Assembly: GCA_027186245.1 (NCBI GenBank)
Contig: CP114495.1
Span: 6,959,001-7,023,000 of the forward strand
Direction of reading: 5' to 3'
Length of the DNA: 64,000 bases
From: Coriaria nepalensis
Lineage: Eukaryota; Streptophyta; Magnoliopsida; Cucurbitales; Coriariaceae
Shown here: one piece after another, positions 36,360-46,789 of the stretch
How the letters are laid out: each line of letters starts with the position of its first letter
Numbering within the stretch: position 1 is the first letter of the stretch
Program-made: the position numbers and the translations under genes
The notes under the pieces: generated by a model
Told to the model about the DNA's origin: nothing
The model's input: the letters and a program-made list of their open reading frames with translations, nothing else
Database searches by the model: none

Positions 36360-36845
36360 TAACCAAACACCATAGTCCTTTATGATTTGCATTAATATTA
36401 ATATCCATTACACATGATTTTTCCTCTTCCAGTGCTCCAAAGACCAGCCTATAGCCCTTAACAAAAGTCTTACAACTTCCGCTGCGCCTCATTACGTGTG
36501 AAAATAATTTTGTAACGTGATACAGTCCACACAAGTCTATTGGCGTGCTGGGTAAAAAGTTGAAAAGTTCAGGAGACAATGGCTTGAATCACCGACCAGC
36601 AATGTCAAGTCTGTAACCACTGTAAGCCCCACTTGGTGTCTGCAGAGTCGAATATTCTTATCTTAAGTAATTTCTGACTCTTGTCTGGAGCTATCAGTCC
36701 ATGAGATTCTGAAGCAGAATAACTTTTCACATTGCTGCGGTACATAAGATGTATTTCTTCTGGGATATCAGAGAAAAATTTTGAGATGGTTCCATCCAAG
36801 ATATCAGCAAATTCCCCAATAGACGTCAAAATAAAAGTTTCATGT
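36360..36845 (-). pseudogene. ABCD2-type transporter, start of nucleotide-binding part, copy 2
   Basis: 36840-36640 reads IGEFADILDGTISKFFSDIP then EEIHLMYRSNVKS and GLIAPDKSQKLL, the segment joining the membrane domain to the ABC domain. DNA homologous to 41430-41860 continues to about 36360 and includes the region of the Walker A exon, where GPSGSGK has decayed. It lies downstream of the membrane exon copy at 37270-37100, with about 250 bp of unrecognised sequence (36846-37086) between. Confidence 0.8.
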
Positions 36846-37099
36846 TTGGTGCAGAATGAATAGTGAATCTAACGGATCCCGGTTTAAGAGATGTTATCCG
36901 AAGACATCGTCTCCGAATATCCCACAAGAAAATACAATAAATCGGAATCGGAATATCATCCAATTCCTTGGGATGATATGAAATAATAAGACGTTTGATA
37001 ACATAAGAAAAAAGTTCTCTAAAGATCTTTGTGACAGTTATTTTATTGATTGAACATTCATAAATCTGTAGATTTTCAAAAATCAAAGGTTTTTCCCCG

Positions 37100-37270
37100 A
37101 TACTGACTGGTTGACAATACCAAATTCAAATTTTCCCGTTAAAAAACATAGGAGCGCCAACAGCCGCTGCTGGAAGAATCCGAAAGAGAATGTGGTAGCC
37201 ATTGGTAAGGAACTCAAGATTTTTGGATGCTATTATAATATCTGCAAAGCAAAATAGGCCAGCTACATCA
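37100..37270 (-). pseudogene. ABCD2-type transmembrane exon, copy 2
   Basis: After a splice acceptor (TTTGCAG near 37245) the minus strand reads IIIASKNLEFLTNGYHILFR and ILPAAAVGAPM, the same exon as at 35384 and at 43310. The homology, with flanking intron, runs on through 37440, up to the 3' end of the LRR receptor gene, and the same arrangement recurs at 43176-43500. Confidence 0.8.
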
Positions 37271-37445
37271 TAAGAATCATGTCAAATGATGGCGACAATA
37301 GTTTGGTTAGCAGTTCTATTGTTTATATAATCTTCTTAGTCATTTCATCGCTGATAGCATCAAAATACAACAATTGATCGTAATGATGAAAACTATTTTA
37401 GGGAAATAGTGTATATATCAACTAGTCCACTGTCCATGCTCACAA

Positions 37446-40070
37446 TCACCCCTGGGGCTGGAAGTATCTTCTTCTTCTTCTTCCATTACTTGGACTCTTA
37501 CTAGTCAGCCATGCAGTCTTCCTATAAAAAAATTCATGATATCCTAAAAATACACCAAATGTGAAACCACTACCATACCCAGTCAACACAGCTTTCCAAT
37601 CAACTCCACTAAAAAAACTTGAGTCATCTTCTTGGAAGGCCAATAAAGTGCCTGGAACTTCTCCCTCTTCTCTGCTATTGCATTGTTTTGTTAATGGAAG
37701 TCCGCACAATCCCAAGTTTGCATTGTAAGATTCGTTTCCAAATGTATTAAACTGATTCCCTTGAGGTATAGCTCCTGCCAACTGGTTGTTCGAAAGATTC
37801 AAAACTGAAAGGAAGGTCAAAACTAGTAGCTCCCCAGGAATCTCTCCCGTTAATCTGTTTGAAGAAAGGTCCAACCATTCGAGATTGGTTAAGTGTCCTA
37901 ATGATGTTGGAATATGACCAATGAGAACATTTTGTGAAAGATTGAGTCCTTTGAGTGATACTAACTTTCCAATTGCTTCGGGAATTTCTCCTTCAAAACC
38001 ATTGCTGGATAGGTCAATTGCTGTGAAGATGTTGAAGATTTTTTCTAATTTGATCTCTCGCCCTTTAATTGTTACAGTCACAGAATCCTGATAAAATTTT
38101 TCTCCCATGACATTGAAAGCAGCTGTGTTTCCCTCATCTGTAATCATCATGGCTTTGAAGGTCTCAAAGTAATTCACTGGTAGAGGACCGGTGAAGTGAT
38201 TACGAGCTAGGTCTATGATTCGTAGATTTGGAAAGCAAACAATTTGCCTGCTGGAATTGGGCAAAACCCCATGAAATCTATTTGCTCGAAGAACAAGAAC
38301 TCGAAGGTTAGGAAGAGCCTCTAACCAGTGAGGGAAAGTGTCGGTAATGTTGTTCTTTCCCACATCCAAAATTTCCAACATGTCACAGTGTTTCAATGAT
38401 GGCGGTAAGGCTCCTTCTAACTGATTATCATTCAATTTAAGACTCCTCATCTGATTTCTCTTCTGAAACGTATCAGGAATGGTGCCATTAAATCTGTTGC
38501 TTGACAAGTCCAATACTGAGAGACGACTACTTGAATTAGTCAAACATGGAAGGATGGTTCCACTCATGGTGTTATTAGAGAGATCAAGAATCTCTAGGGC
38601 ACTCATGTTGCAAAAGAAAGACGGTATGTTTCCACTCAACTGATTGTTCGAGGCTGAAATAATTTTCATGGAAGGTGGAGAAACTGAGATCGATCCAGTC
38701 AATAGGTTTTCATGGAGATCAAGAAACTCCAGGTTCTTCCAAAGCTCCCCGGAAAAAGAGTTGTCATTGATTATTAAATAGGACATATTCGGCAACGTCC
38801 ATAAACCGCTCGGTATATTCCCGGAAAAGCTATTGTTGCTAATATAAAGCATTAACAAACTGTTGCAATTTCTAAGCGATTCTGGCACTTCACCACTAAG
38901 ATTGTTGTCAAAAGCTACTATGCCTATTAGCTTACCTCCATTGCATATATGTTCCGGAAGGCTGCCCGTCAACTGATTCGAAGAAACCTCGAACCCTACA
39001 AGCTCCGAAAACCGCCCAAAATCTGGAGGCAAACTGCCCGAAAAATTGTTTTCAAACAGCTTGACAGTTTTCAAACCCGGAAGACTGCCTATGCTTTCTG
39101 GAATCTCACCGGATAATTTATTTGAAAATAAATTCAAAACCGTCAGCTTCTGAAGATTCCCGACATCATCCGGGATTTTCCCGGTCAAATTGTTTTGCGA
39201 AAGGTCAAACTCGGTCAACTCGGAAGCTTCAATTGTTACGGGAATTTCACCGGAGAGTGTATTGGTGTGCAAATAAAGTAAACGAAGATTCTTCAACAAA
39301 AACAAACTGCTCGGTAAATTCCCTGTAAGATTATTCCGAGATAAGTCCAAAGTGTTGAGAGCTGCCATGTCACCGATATTTTCCGGGATTTTCCCGATCA
39401 AATTGCAGCTAGTCATCCATAGAAACTTTAATTTCTTCAACTTGGTAAAACTCAAAGGCATCTCCATTGCCTTAAAGTTCAAATTATAAGCCATTGTTAG
39501 CTCTTCTAAATTAGATAAGTTACCTATATCCTCTGGGTAAGTACCGTTAAATAGGTTCCATTCAAGATGAAGAAATCTGAGCTCCGACAACCGTCCGATC
39601 GATGCCGGAATTTCACCGGAAAAGTTGTTCGCTACGAGGCTGAGGAAATTAAGCCTGGATAAGCGGTCGATATCTTCCGGAATGGGGCCCTCAAGTATGT
39701 TTTGGGAAAGATCAAGGTATTGAAGTTTAGAACAGTTGTAGAGAGTTGTTGGGAATGGGCCGGGAAACCAATTGTATTGGAGATCAAGGTGGGTCAAATT
39801 TTTCAAGTCACAAATGAAAGGTGGGATAGTTTGTGTTATGTTCAGGTTTATGATGGAGAGTTCAGTGATGGAATGGTTAGTGCATTTGATTTCTGGCCAT
39901 GAGCAATGAGAGACGTTGGATGATGAAGTCCAGTGGCTTATAGACTGTGGATTTTGCCAGTACTTGGCCAAGGATAGTAGGACTGCTTGCTCTTGATCAT
40001 AAAGTGGTTCAGAGCAAGTTCCATGGCTGAAGAGGCAAATGAAAAAGTAAAGTGTTATCAATTTCTTCAT
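37446..40070 (-). CDS. Chimeric LRR receptor-like protein (LRR-XI type N half, Cf-9 type C half)
   Basis: A single-exon 874-residue protein. Residues 1-20 are a signal peptide. The LRR N-cap is CSWPEIKC (56-63). LRRs up to about residue 443 match, motif by motif, the ectodomain of LRR-XI receptor kinases of the At5g25930 kind (PTTLYNCSKLQYLDLSQN, CNGGKLIGIVAFDNNLSGE). From W444 (WKNLEFLDLHENLL) the protein becomes a Cf-9/RLP12-type receptor-like protein, with the island region before YQDSVTVTIKG (about 660), ALPQGNQFNTF-type last LRR (IPQGNQFNTF), C-cap CGLPLTKQC (789-797), acidic juxtamembrane stretch, a GxxxG-like membrane segment (about 827-844) and a short basic tail with five Arg. There is no kinase; such proteins signal at the plasma membrane with SOBIR1-type partners. 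The frame is intact. The start is the only Met before the signal peptide. Confidence 0.88.
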   Translation of the reverse strand: MKKLITLYFFICLFSHGTCSEPLYDQEQAVLLSLAKYWQNPQSISHWTSSSNVSHCSWPEIKCTNHSITELSIINLNITQTIPPFICDLKNLTHLDLQYNWFPGPFPTTLYNCSKLQYLDLSQNILEGPIPEDIDRLSRLNFLSLVANNFSGEIPASIGRLSELRFLHLEWNLFNGTYPEDIGNLSNLEELTMAYNLNFKAMEMPLSFTKLKKLKFLWMTSCNLIGKIPENIGDMAALNTLDLSRNNLTGNLPSSLFLLKNLRLLYLHTNTLSGEIPVTIEASELTEFDLSQNNLTGKIPDDVGNLQKLTVLNLFSNKLSGEIPESIGSLPGLKTVKLFENNFSGSLPPDFGRFSELVGFEVSSNQLTGSLPEHICNGGKLIGIVAFDNNLSGEVPESLRNCNSLLMLYISNNSFSGNIPSGLWTLPNMSYLIINDNSFSGELWKNLEFLDLHENLLTGSISVSPPSMKIISASNNQLSGNIPSFFCNMSALEILDLSNNTMSGTILPCLTNSSSRLSVLDLSSNRFNGTIPDTFQKRNQMRSLKLNDNQLEGALPPSLKHCDMLEILDVGKNNITDTFPHWLEALPNLRVLVLRANRFHGVLPNSSRQIVCFPNLRIIDLARNHFTGPLPVNYFETFKAMMITDEGNTAAFNVMGEKFYQDSVTVTIKGREIKLEKIFNIFTAIDLSSNGFEGEIPEAIGKLVSLKGLNLSQNVLIGHIPTSLGHLTNLEWLDLSSNRLTGEIPGELLVLTFLSVLNLSNNQLAGAIPQGNQFNTFGNESYNANLGLCGLPLTKQCNSREEGEVPGTLLAFQEDDSSFFSGVDWKAVLTGYGSGFTFGVFLGYHEFFYRKTAWLTSKSPSNGRRRRRYFQPQG

Positions 40071-41430
40071 TTATTTTATTTTTATTTTTTTTCTTTTTGG
40101 TGTCTGAACTCTGAAACCTCTGGTTCTGCCAACTTGAATATGAAAAAATGGATGCAGGTTACAAAACAAGAAAGAGTTTTCTTGGAAGTTGCACTGAAAG
40201 TCTGAAAAACTCATAATAGGTAGGACCATAGGAGACGACGGTTTAAATTGAGGAGAAGACTTTGCCACCCTTTTCCTTCATCCCCAATTTTCTTTAGAAG
40301 TTCAAGTTAGGTATAGGATTCATATGTATGTGGGTCTTAACTATATTTCTTCTCACATGTTATACTCCTCACGGATCTATTCACTCATATTAAAATATGT
40401 ACACGTGGTTACATATGACTAATAAAATATTAAAGATTTGATTTCTCCTATTTAGATAATTATTATTTTATTTTATTTTATATAAAATTTAATCACCCTA
40501 TTATTCTGTATGATTTAACCCCAAACTGATTTATCCGTAATTTTATCAAAGGAACATATTTTTTGTAGGTAGGGTTAACCCCTTCTTATATTTTACTCCG
40601 TCATGTAATAACATGATCCGTGCCCTTGTTTTGTTGTTTGTTTTATTTTTGTTTTTGGCTTTTTCCTTGTCCAGTGTGGATCCACTATTCTTATGTTCAT
40701 TATAAATGATGACACATATAAAAAATAAAAATAAAAATAAAAATTGAGGGTTTTATTTTGGCATATTAAATGGTATAAGTGTTGGGCCTAGATTTCTGGA
40801 TAGCCTCGGATAAAGTCCTCGGCTGAAAGTGAATGGGGTCGGTGTGACCAAGGACATCAATGTCAGTAGGTATTATAAAAATTAGGTGGGATGATAGACC
40901 GTTAGCTGAAGCCGAGGGAGGCTAAGTAGAGTATTAGTTGAAATTGAAGCTGAGCTTTTGATATTTGTTTGCTCATCTCATGGCTAAGACATCTGGTGAA
41001 AAGCGCCAAAGTGAGAGAGGATAAGTGGAAGGCTATTCTGATTTCTTAGTAAGTATATATCTCTATCATGTTAGAAGGGTGTGGCTCTAATACCAATTAT
41101 GAAGTAGAAAATAATCATAGAGCATGACACATATAAAGAGGTTTAGGATTTTATATCCTTACCCCATGTATAAAAAAGCTAAAAGATATTAAGGAAGAAG
41201 AGGGATTCCAAATATGATAACTCTACATTATATCCAAACACTCTCGCGTAATAATTTAGATCATTCATTTCAGTACTAATTAGAGCATCGGAGGGGGTTT
41301 GAAGACAGCAACCCCAACCTCTCCTTGTTTGTGGATGCAAGTGAGTTGATCTTGAAGCACACTATTAACAGTACATCTCTTTATTGTAGAAGGATTTTCT
41401 CGTTAACAATAAGTATTTTCAGTTTGAAAT
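40071..41430. other. 5' flank of the LRR receptor gene and LTR-type debris
   Basis: 40071-40270 is the probable 5' leader; a 65-codon upstream frame ends with TAA directly before the receptor ATG. 40270-40780 is AT-rich promoter-type sequence. GCTCTAATACCA at 41084-41095 is, on the minus strand, TGGTATTAGAGC, one base off the copia Met primer-binding site, so a degraded element probably lies around it. Nothing coding is recognised. Confidence 0.4.
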
Positions 41431-41434
41431 TCTT

Positions 41435-41860
41435 TTATATTATAAGGAGTATACTCGAGCCACATAAATCATATCCGGGATCTGCTTTAGACACTTCCTC
41501 ATTTGAAGAGTACGATTGCTGAATTTCTTCTCCTTCTTGGACATAGAACCTGATGTCTTCGACATATAATTTCTTACCACTTCCACTGGGCCCATTACCT
41601 GTGAAAGTAATTTTGTACCGTGAATTTTGCAGTCCACACAAGTCTATCGACTTACAATGTAAGAAGGTAAAAAATTCAGGAGACAAAAAGGACTTGAATC
41701 ACTGACCAGCAAATGCTCCTTTTCCTTTATTTCGAATGTCAAGTCTCTAACCAACCATTGTAGCCCCACTTGGTGTCTGCAGAGTCCAATTCTCTATCTC
41801 AAGTAATTTCTGACTTTTGTTAGAGCCATCAGTCCATTAGATTCCAGCAGACATTTTTTG
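41435..41860 (-). pseudogene. ABCD2-type transporter, nucleotide-binding exons, copy 1
   Basis: 41850-41700 reads, across small frameshifts, KSQKLLEIENWTLQTPSGA and RDLTFEIKEKEHLL. An intron from GTCAGT (about 41690) to TTTCACAG (about 41607) is followed by VMGPSGSGKK, the Walker A motif of the ABC ATPase domain. The exon then departs from the family (normally TSLLRAIAGLW follows). The same block occurs at 36360-36700. Confidence 0.8.
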
Positions 41861-42495
41861 GAGGATCCTACGGGCATTTTTCAGCAATCGGAAGGCTTGC
41901 CGACCACGATAGGAAGCTTGCCACCCAAGTCTCTTAAGCCTATCAATAGATGCTTCCACCAAAGATAAAAACAAAATTCAATAATTCAACAACCGCCGTT
42001 GATCAACCAAATATCGATTTATCTTTGTTGGCACAAAGTCTAAAAAATTCTTCTGCAAATTATTTTATCATTTGGTAGGCCTCTAACTCACGTGATTCAT
42101 TGAGTTCCTAATGCTCTTACCCTCGACTCAGTGTCCGTTTTGGATGCACTTCAAATACCGTTTCATCAGTAAGTACACCCAACTGACACCTCTAAAAAAA
42201 ATTGACTTTTCTACTACTTGTCTCATCCCTTTTTAAAATCCATTTAAAATTTCCAGTACAACCAAAACACCAATTTCAAATGGACCCTTAATAAAGTGTT
42301 CTACAATATCTATTTATTTCATATGGGTTGAACTGAATCTAGTCTTCATGATATCAGTTTCTACGAAAACATTAGCAAGAGTTTGACGGTACACTGTTCC
42401 AATTTGCATTGAATAATAGGCAATCGGCATTCAGATTGGATGGAAAAAGTTCAGAAAGAAATGTCAAGATGCATAATAAGAGAAAGAACAATGCG
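41861..42495. other. Intron or spacer between ABCD2 fragments
   Basis: No coding similarity beyond the continuation of an open frame (42587-42372), which is intron read-through after the GGIAV exon end. Confidence 0.4.
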
Positions 42496-42499
42496 CTGC

Positions 42500-42900
42500 T
42501 CACCGCAATACCTCCAACAAAGCCACCCAGGTAGTAGAGGAGTTGCTTAGTAAATTGTTCTTGATCCTTATCTAGAAATGAAAACAAGGTCAGAAATGGA
42601 AAAACAATTAAAAAATTAATAATAACAACAACAAAAATAGAAAGTTAGACGAATATAATTGGCAAGAACGTTATAGAAGTCTCGGCCACGGAAACCGAAG
42701 CCGACGCTGATTCCAGTTGTGCCTAAAGAGAGAGCAAAGACAGCGGCCAGCTGCCACCTCCCCTGCGATTTGTCGTATGAAAACCAATATGGCGCCGCCA
42801 CCTTCCAGAATCTCCTCACTAGAGACTAAAGATCTGGGCCTTTCCTTTTTCTTCCTCGTTCTGGTCCCCTATCTGTAATTACAAACATTTATTTTGCTAA
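42500..42900 (-). pseudogene. ABCD2-type transporter N-terminal exons
   Basis: 42880-42650 encodes KGPDL, an in-frame stop, then SLVRRFWKVAAPYWFS, LAAVFALSLGTTGISVGFGF and GRDFYNVLA, the first conserved block of plant ABCD2. The expected GT donor after it is missing (the sequence runs AATTATATTCG). After an acceptor TTTCTAG at about 42574, DKDQEQFTKQLLYYLG then GFVGGIAV form the next exon, with a donor GTGAGC. These are N-terminal to all other ABCD2 pieces in the window but lie between two of them, so the order is scrambled. Confidence 0.85.
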
Positions 42901-43017
42901 AAGTGAAGATGAGAAGAATAATGGGGGCACCTGATCTGGAGTAGTCTGATTCTCCGGCGAGGAGAAAGAAGAATTTGAGGCTTTAGCGGCGGAAGATCTT
43001 TTGCTTTCTGAAGATCA

Positions 43018-43175
43018 TGGAGGACTTAGAGAAGCTAGATATGGTTCCTTTCTATTTAGCCGACACCGCAACAGTTTGGTGTCGAAAATTGTATAGCGAC
43101 GTAGAGAAAGGTCTTCGTGAGATGAACACATGGGATGGGTTCAAGGAAATGTTCATGAAGCAATTTACCCTCTAA
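43018..43175 (+). mobile_element. Ty3-gypsy gag N-terminal scrap
   Basis: Plus strand MVPFYLADTATVWCRKLY then VEKGLREMNTWDGFKEMFMK: the W..R and TW..FK..+..QF pattern of plant retrotransposon gag. It stops abruptly where the ABCD2 exon copy begins (about 43174). The complementary C-terminal half of this kind of gag is found at 35904-36270. Confidence 0.75.
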
Positions 43176-43330
43176 TACCAAATTCAAATTTTCCTGATAA
43201 AAAGCATAGGAGCGACAACAGCTGCAGGAAGATCTGAATGACAATGCGGTATCCATTGGTAAAGAACTCAAGATTTATGGATGCTATTAGTAATTTCTGC
43301 AAAGCAAAATAGGCCAGCTACATCAAAAGA
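43176..43330 (-). pseudogene. ABCD2-type transmembrane exon, copy 1
   Basis: After TTTGCAG (acceptor near 43300) the minus strand reads KLLIASINLEFFTNGYRIVI, then loses one base so that ILPAAVVAPM becomes FLQLLSLLC. The same exon and flanking intron occur at 37100-37440, next to the other LRR receptor segment. Confidence 0.8.
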
Positions 43331-43496
43331 ATTATGTCAAATGATGGCGACAATAGTTTTGTTAGCAATTCTATTGTTTATATAATCTACTTAGTGATTT
43401 CATCAGTGATAGCATCAAAATACAACAATTGACAGTAATAATGAAAACTATTTAAGGGAATAGTGTATATATCAATTAGTCTACTGTCCATGCTCA

Positions 43497-44177
43497 CAAT
43501 CACCCCTGGGGCTGGAAGTATCTTCTTCTTCTTCTTCTTCTTCCATTAATTGGACTCTTACTAGTCAGCCATGCAGTCTTCTTATAAAAAAATTCATGAT
43601 ATCCCAAAAATACACCAAATGTGAAACCACTACCATACCCAGTCAACACGGCTTTCCAGTCAACTCCAATAAAAAAACTTTAGTCATCTTCTTGGAAGGC
43701 CAATGGAGTACCTGGTACTTCTCCCTCTTCTCTGCTATTGCATTGTTTTGTTAATGGAAGTCCGCACAATCCCAAGTTTGCATTGTAAGATTCGTTTCCA
43801 AATGTATTAAACTGATTCCCTTGAGGTATAGCTCCTGCCAAATGGTTTTTCGAAAGATTCAAAACTGAAAGGAAGGTCAAAACTAGGAGCTCCCCAGGAA
43901 TCTATCCTGTTAATCTGTTTGAAGAAAGGTCCAACCATTCGAGATTGGTCAAGTGTCCTAATAATGTAGGAATATGATAAATGATAACATTTTGGGAAAG
44001 ATTGAGTCCTTTGAGTGATATTAACTTTCCAAGAATCTCTAGGGCACTCATGTTGCAAAAGAAAGACGGTATGTTTCCACTCAACTGATTGTTCAAGACT
44101 GAAAGAATTTTCATGGAAGGTGGAGAAATTGGGATCGATCCAGTCAATAGGTTTTCATTGAGATCAAGAAACTCCAT
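43497..44177 (-). pseudogene. Cf-9-type receptor-like protein 3' fragment with internal deletion
   Basis: A close duplicate of the second half of the 37446-40070 gene. It opens with MEFLDLNENLLTGSIPISPP, runs to SALEIL and jumps straight to GKLISLKGLNLSQN. Compared with the intact copy, 615 bp (205 codons, in frame) are missing between 37972 and 38587 equivalents, with CAA at both ends of the deletion. Two stops follow (at STG*IPG near 43900 and EDD*SFF near 43680). The C-terminus (IGVDWKAVLTGYGSGFTFGV, Arg-rich tail) and the 3' flank are conserved. No signal peptide or N-terminal LRRs; non-functional as a receptor. Confidence 0.88.
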
Positions 44178-46785
44178 GTTTTGATCCGTGTGTCTTCTAA
44201 TCCACGTAATTTGTTCCCATCAATCTAACACGCCGTTAATCCATGTACCAACGCAATAGCCGAACCTATCAGGCCAATTTCATCACATTTCCTGTGAGAG
44301 TCGGTAAATTAAGTAGTCAATTCTTTTCTTTTTTTGAAAGATGAAGGGGGCTAAATAATAATACTTGGAAGATTAAGGGGTCAATTTATAGATTCCTAAA
44401 CTTAATCCTCCCTTTTAGTTCGTGCGGAGTAGGATAGGAATAAACAGAAAGCAGAAGTTAAAAAAAAAAAAAAAGAGAAAGCAAGGAGAAGAAGCGATGG
44501 TATTTCTTTCATAACTCTCTATCGCTCTTTGTTTCAAATTTTCAATATCTAATTTAAATTACGAATTGATGGCAGCTTCTTCAATCTCTACTCCTATTTA
44601 GCTCGATTTTCCTTTCAACTTCAGAAACTTGATCAAATTTCTCTCCTATTGCCAACTCGAAGTAAGAACCCTAAATCCCCAAAAGTTTCAATTTCTTCTT
44701 TTTGGCTTGAATGTTAGAATTTATGGTATGCTGATAGTTTGATATTGATAGAATAATGGCGAATTTGAGTTTGCTTAATCAAATTGAGCAAGAACCCTAA
44801 ATCCCCAAATTTTCGATTTCTTTTTCTTGGCCTATATGGAACTGTTTCTGATAGTCTAATAGATTGATATTATTGGATTAATTCTGAATTAGAGTTGGTT
44901 GAATCAAATTGAGATAATTTAGGGTTATTGAAGAAATGGGTTAGTACACGTTACTCTGAGGGAATTGAAGAAATAGATGGTCTGATTATGAGATTGCTGG
45001 AAAATTAAGGAGTTACAGTGACTGTGATGTGGTGTTAGATTAGTAGGGATGTTGGTTCATTAAAAAAATCAAATAAGGAAAATTGAGGTTTTCGATAAGT
45101 GGACGTGCCGTGGAACTAAACAGATTGTTTAAGAGGTTGTGTTTTACTATTGAAGTTATGAATATGATTGGATTAGATGAAGTTAAGGCTTAATATCGGC
45201 TAACTAGTATTATGATATCGAAGGTGGCGGATCTAGATTTCTTATTTGGTTCTATAGTTATTCATAATTAGAACTAAAATTATTAATTTTTTTTTTTTTT
45301 GGGAAATAGGTTCGTTGAGGACCCCTCCGCCTGAGTTTGCTTGAATCGGTTTTTTTTACAGTTTTGGCGTATCCAACTGTGAGTTAATATTACGTGATTA
45401 CATAAAGTATTTTAAACTCTTCATGCATATTGAGTGAGTGCATTAAATATAAAGTTAATTATGGTTGATTTGTATGTAATTCGTTGTTAGGAATTTTGAT
45501 ATAGTCTAAGGACAAGCATAATAAATGGAGATATAAGTGTCAATTTAAATTGAACTCTTATTTCACAAATTGTATGTTGACGAATATTTGTATGTAATAC
45601 GTGATTACTGGCTTGGTAAAATTTTCATATGAATTTATGTATTGGTTGAATTGTTTGGAAAAGTCTTTAGATTCACTGTAGTTATCAGCAGTTTTGATAG
45701 CTTTGGTGTACTTCGATCTGTTATATGTATATGACATGTGCGGAGCTCCACACGGGGATATTCTTATATTATGGTAGCCATATATGGCAGAATAATTTCT
45801 CTCTCTTACGAACTTTGCTATGTTGTGTTGGTGTGAACAGTACACGTATGGTGATGTGGTATGAAATTATTGCTCGATAATTTTTCAGTTTGCCAATATG
45901 GATGTTCATTGACAATATTATTATACAAGAGTAAGAAATTATTAAGCATTCATTTCATGATTTATGCATATTTTAATGAGAAGAATTGTCTCGTATAAGT
46001 AATTATGTAATATTTATTCACTTAGTCTTCAACTCTTTCTTTTTCTTTAAAATATTTCCCTTCTAGATACTTGATCGTATTCAGTCCATCAGGGGATACA
46101 CGTTTGGGAATTGGTATTGGAGTTGAATATCCCTGTTCTGGTGGTCTAATATGTCGTGCTTTGTGGTCGACTTTTGACACTATGTATAGGCTCATATGGA
46201 CTGTAGAGTTGCTCCATTGATAATAGTTAGTTTGTACAAAGACTTTTTAATATAAATAACGGGAACTTTGTAATTATATATGTAATCATATATGTAATTA
46301 TACCAGATAGTATTAGTATATATATATATATATGGGTATATATATCTGTATTATCAAAATTCACAAGAATTCCTTCAAATGCTTGCATGGTTTTATGGAT
46401 TTAATAATCGGTCATGCACCTGTCAAGGTCGATTTTGGGTCATGACATTTCCCTAACGGCTAATACCACATGTCTTAATCCTAATTTTGGCCTCAATGAT
46501 AATTAACTTCCTTGAATGTATAACGATCTTTAATGTAATGAGGAAATCTCGGGAAGATAGTACATTATGAAAGTAGATACTATATATCCATTGATTGAGT
46601 TACATTAATGTATAATGATTTATATCATTTATCTATTAGGATTTAGTAGTTAAGTTATGCCGTAGAATGAATGATTCGAGATATTAGTAAAAGAATTAAA
46701 TTATACGGTATTAGTCGTAATATGTTTTTATATAAAACCCCATATTTCTCATCTGACCTTTATAATTGAGAATTTTTTTGGAGTC
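44178..46785. other. Intergenic, no gene recognised
   Basis: Contains an A15 run near 44461, two similar leader-like blocks with AACCCTAAATCCCCAAA (44669 and 44803, about 130 bp apart), a run of T near 45293 and a (TA)n run at 46318-46332. A 95-codon minus frame (45845-45558) is not recognised. The duplicated AACCCTAAATCCCC blocks could be an old promoter duplication. Confidence 0.4.
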
Positions 46786-46789
46786 ATCT

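Noticed and set aside
40071..40268. 65-codon frame ending with TAA directly before the receptor start codon
   Set aside because: It contains no signal peptide or known motif; it lies in the expected 5' leader. It could be an upstream ORF but nothing beyond position supports that.
41084..41095. Possible tRNA gene fragment
   Set aside because: The match is only to the 12-base copia primer-binding site, on the minus strand, with no cloverleaf around it.
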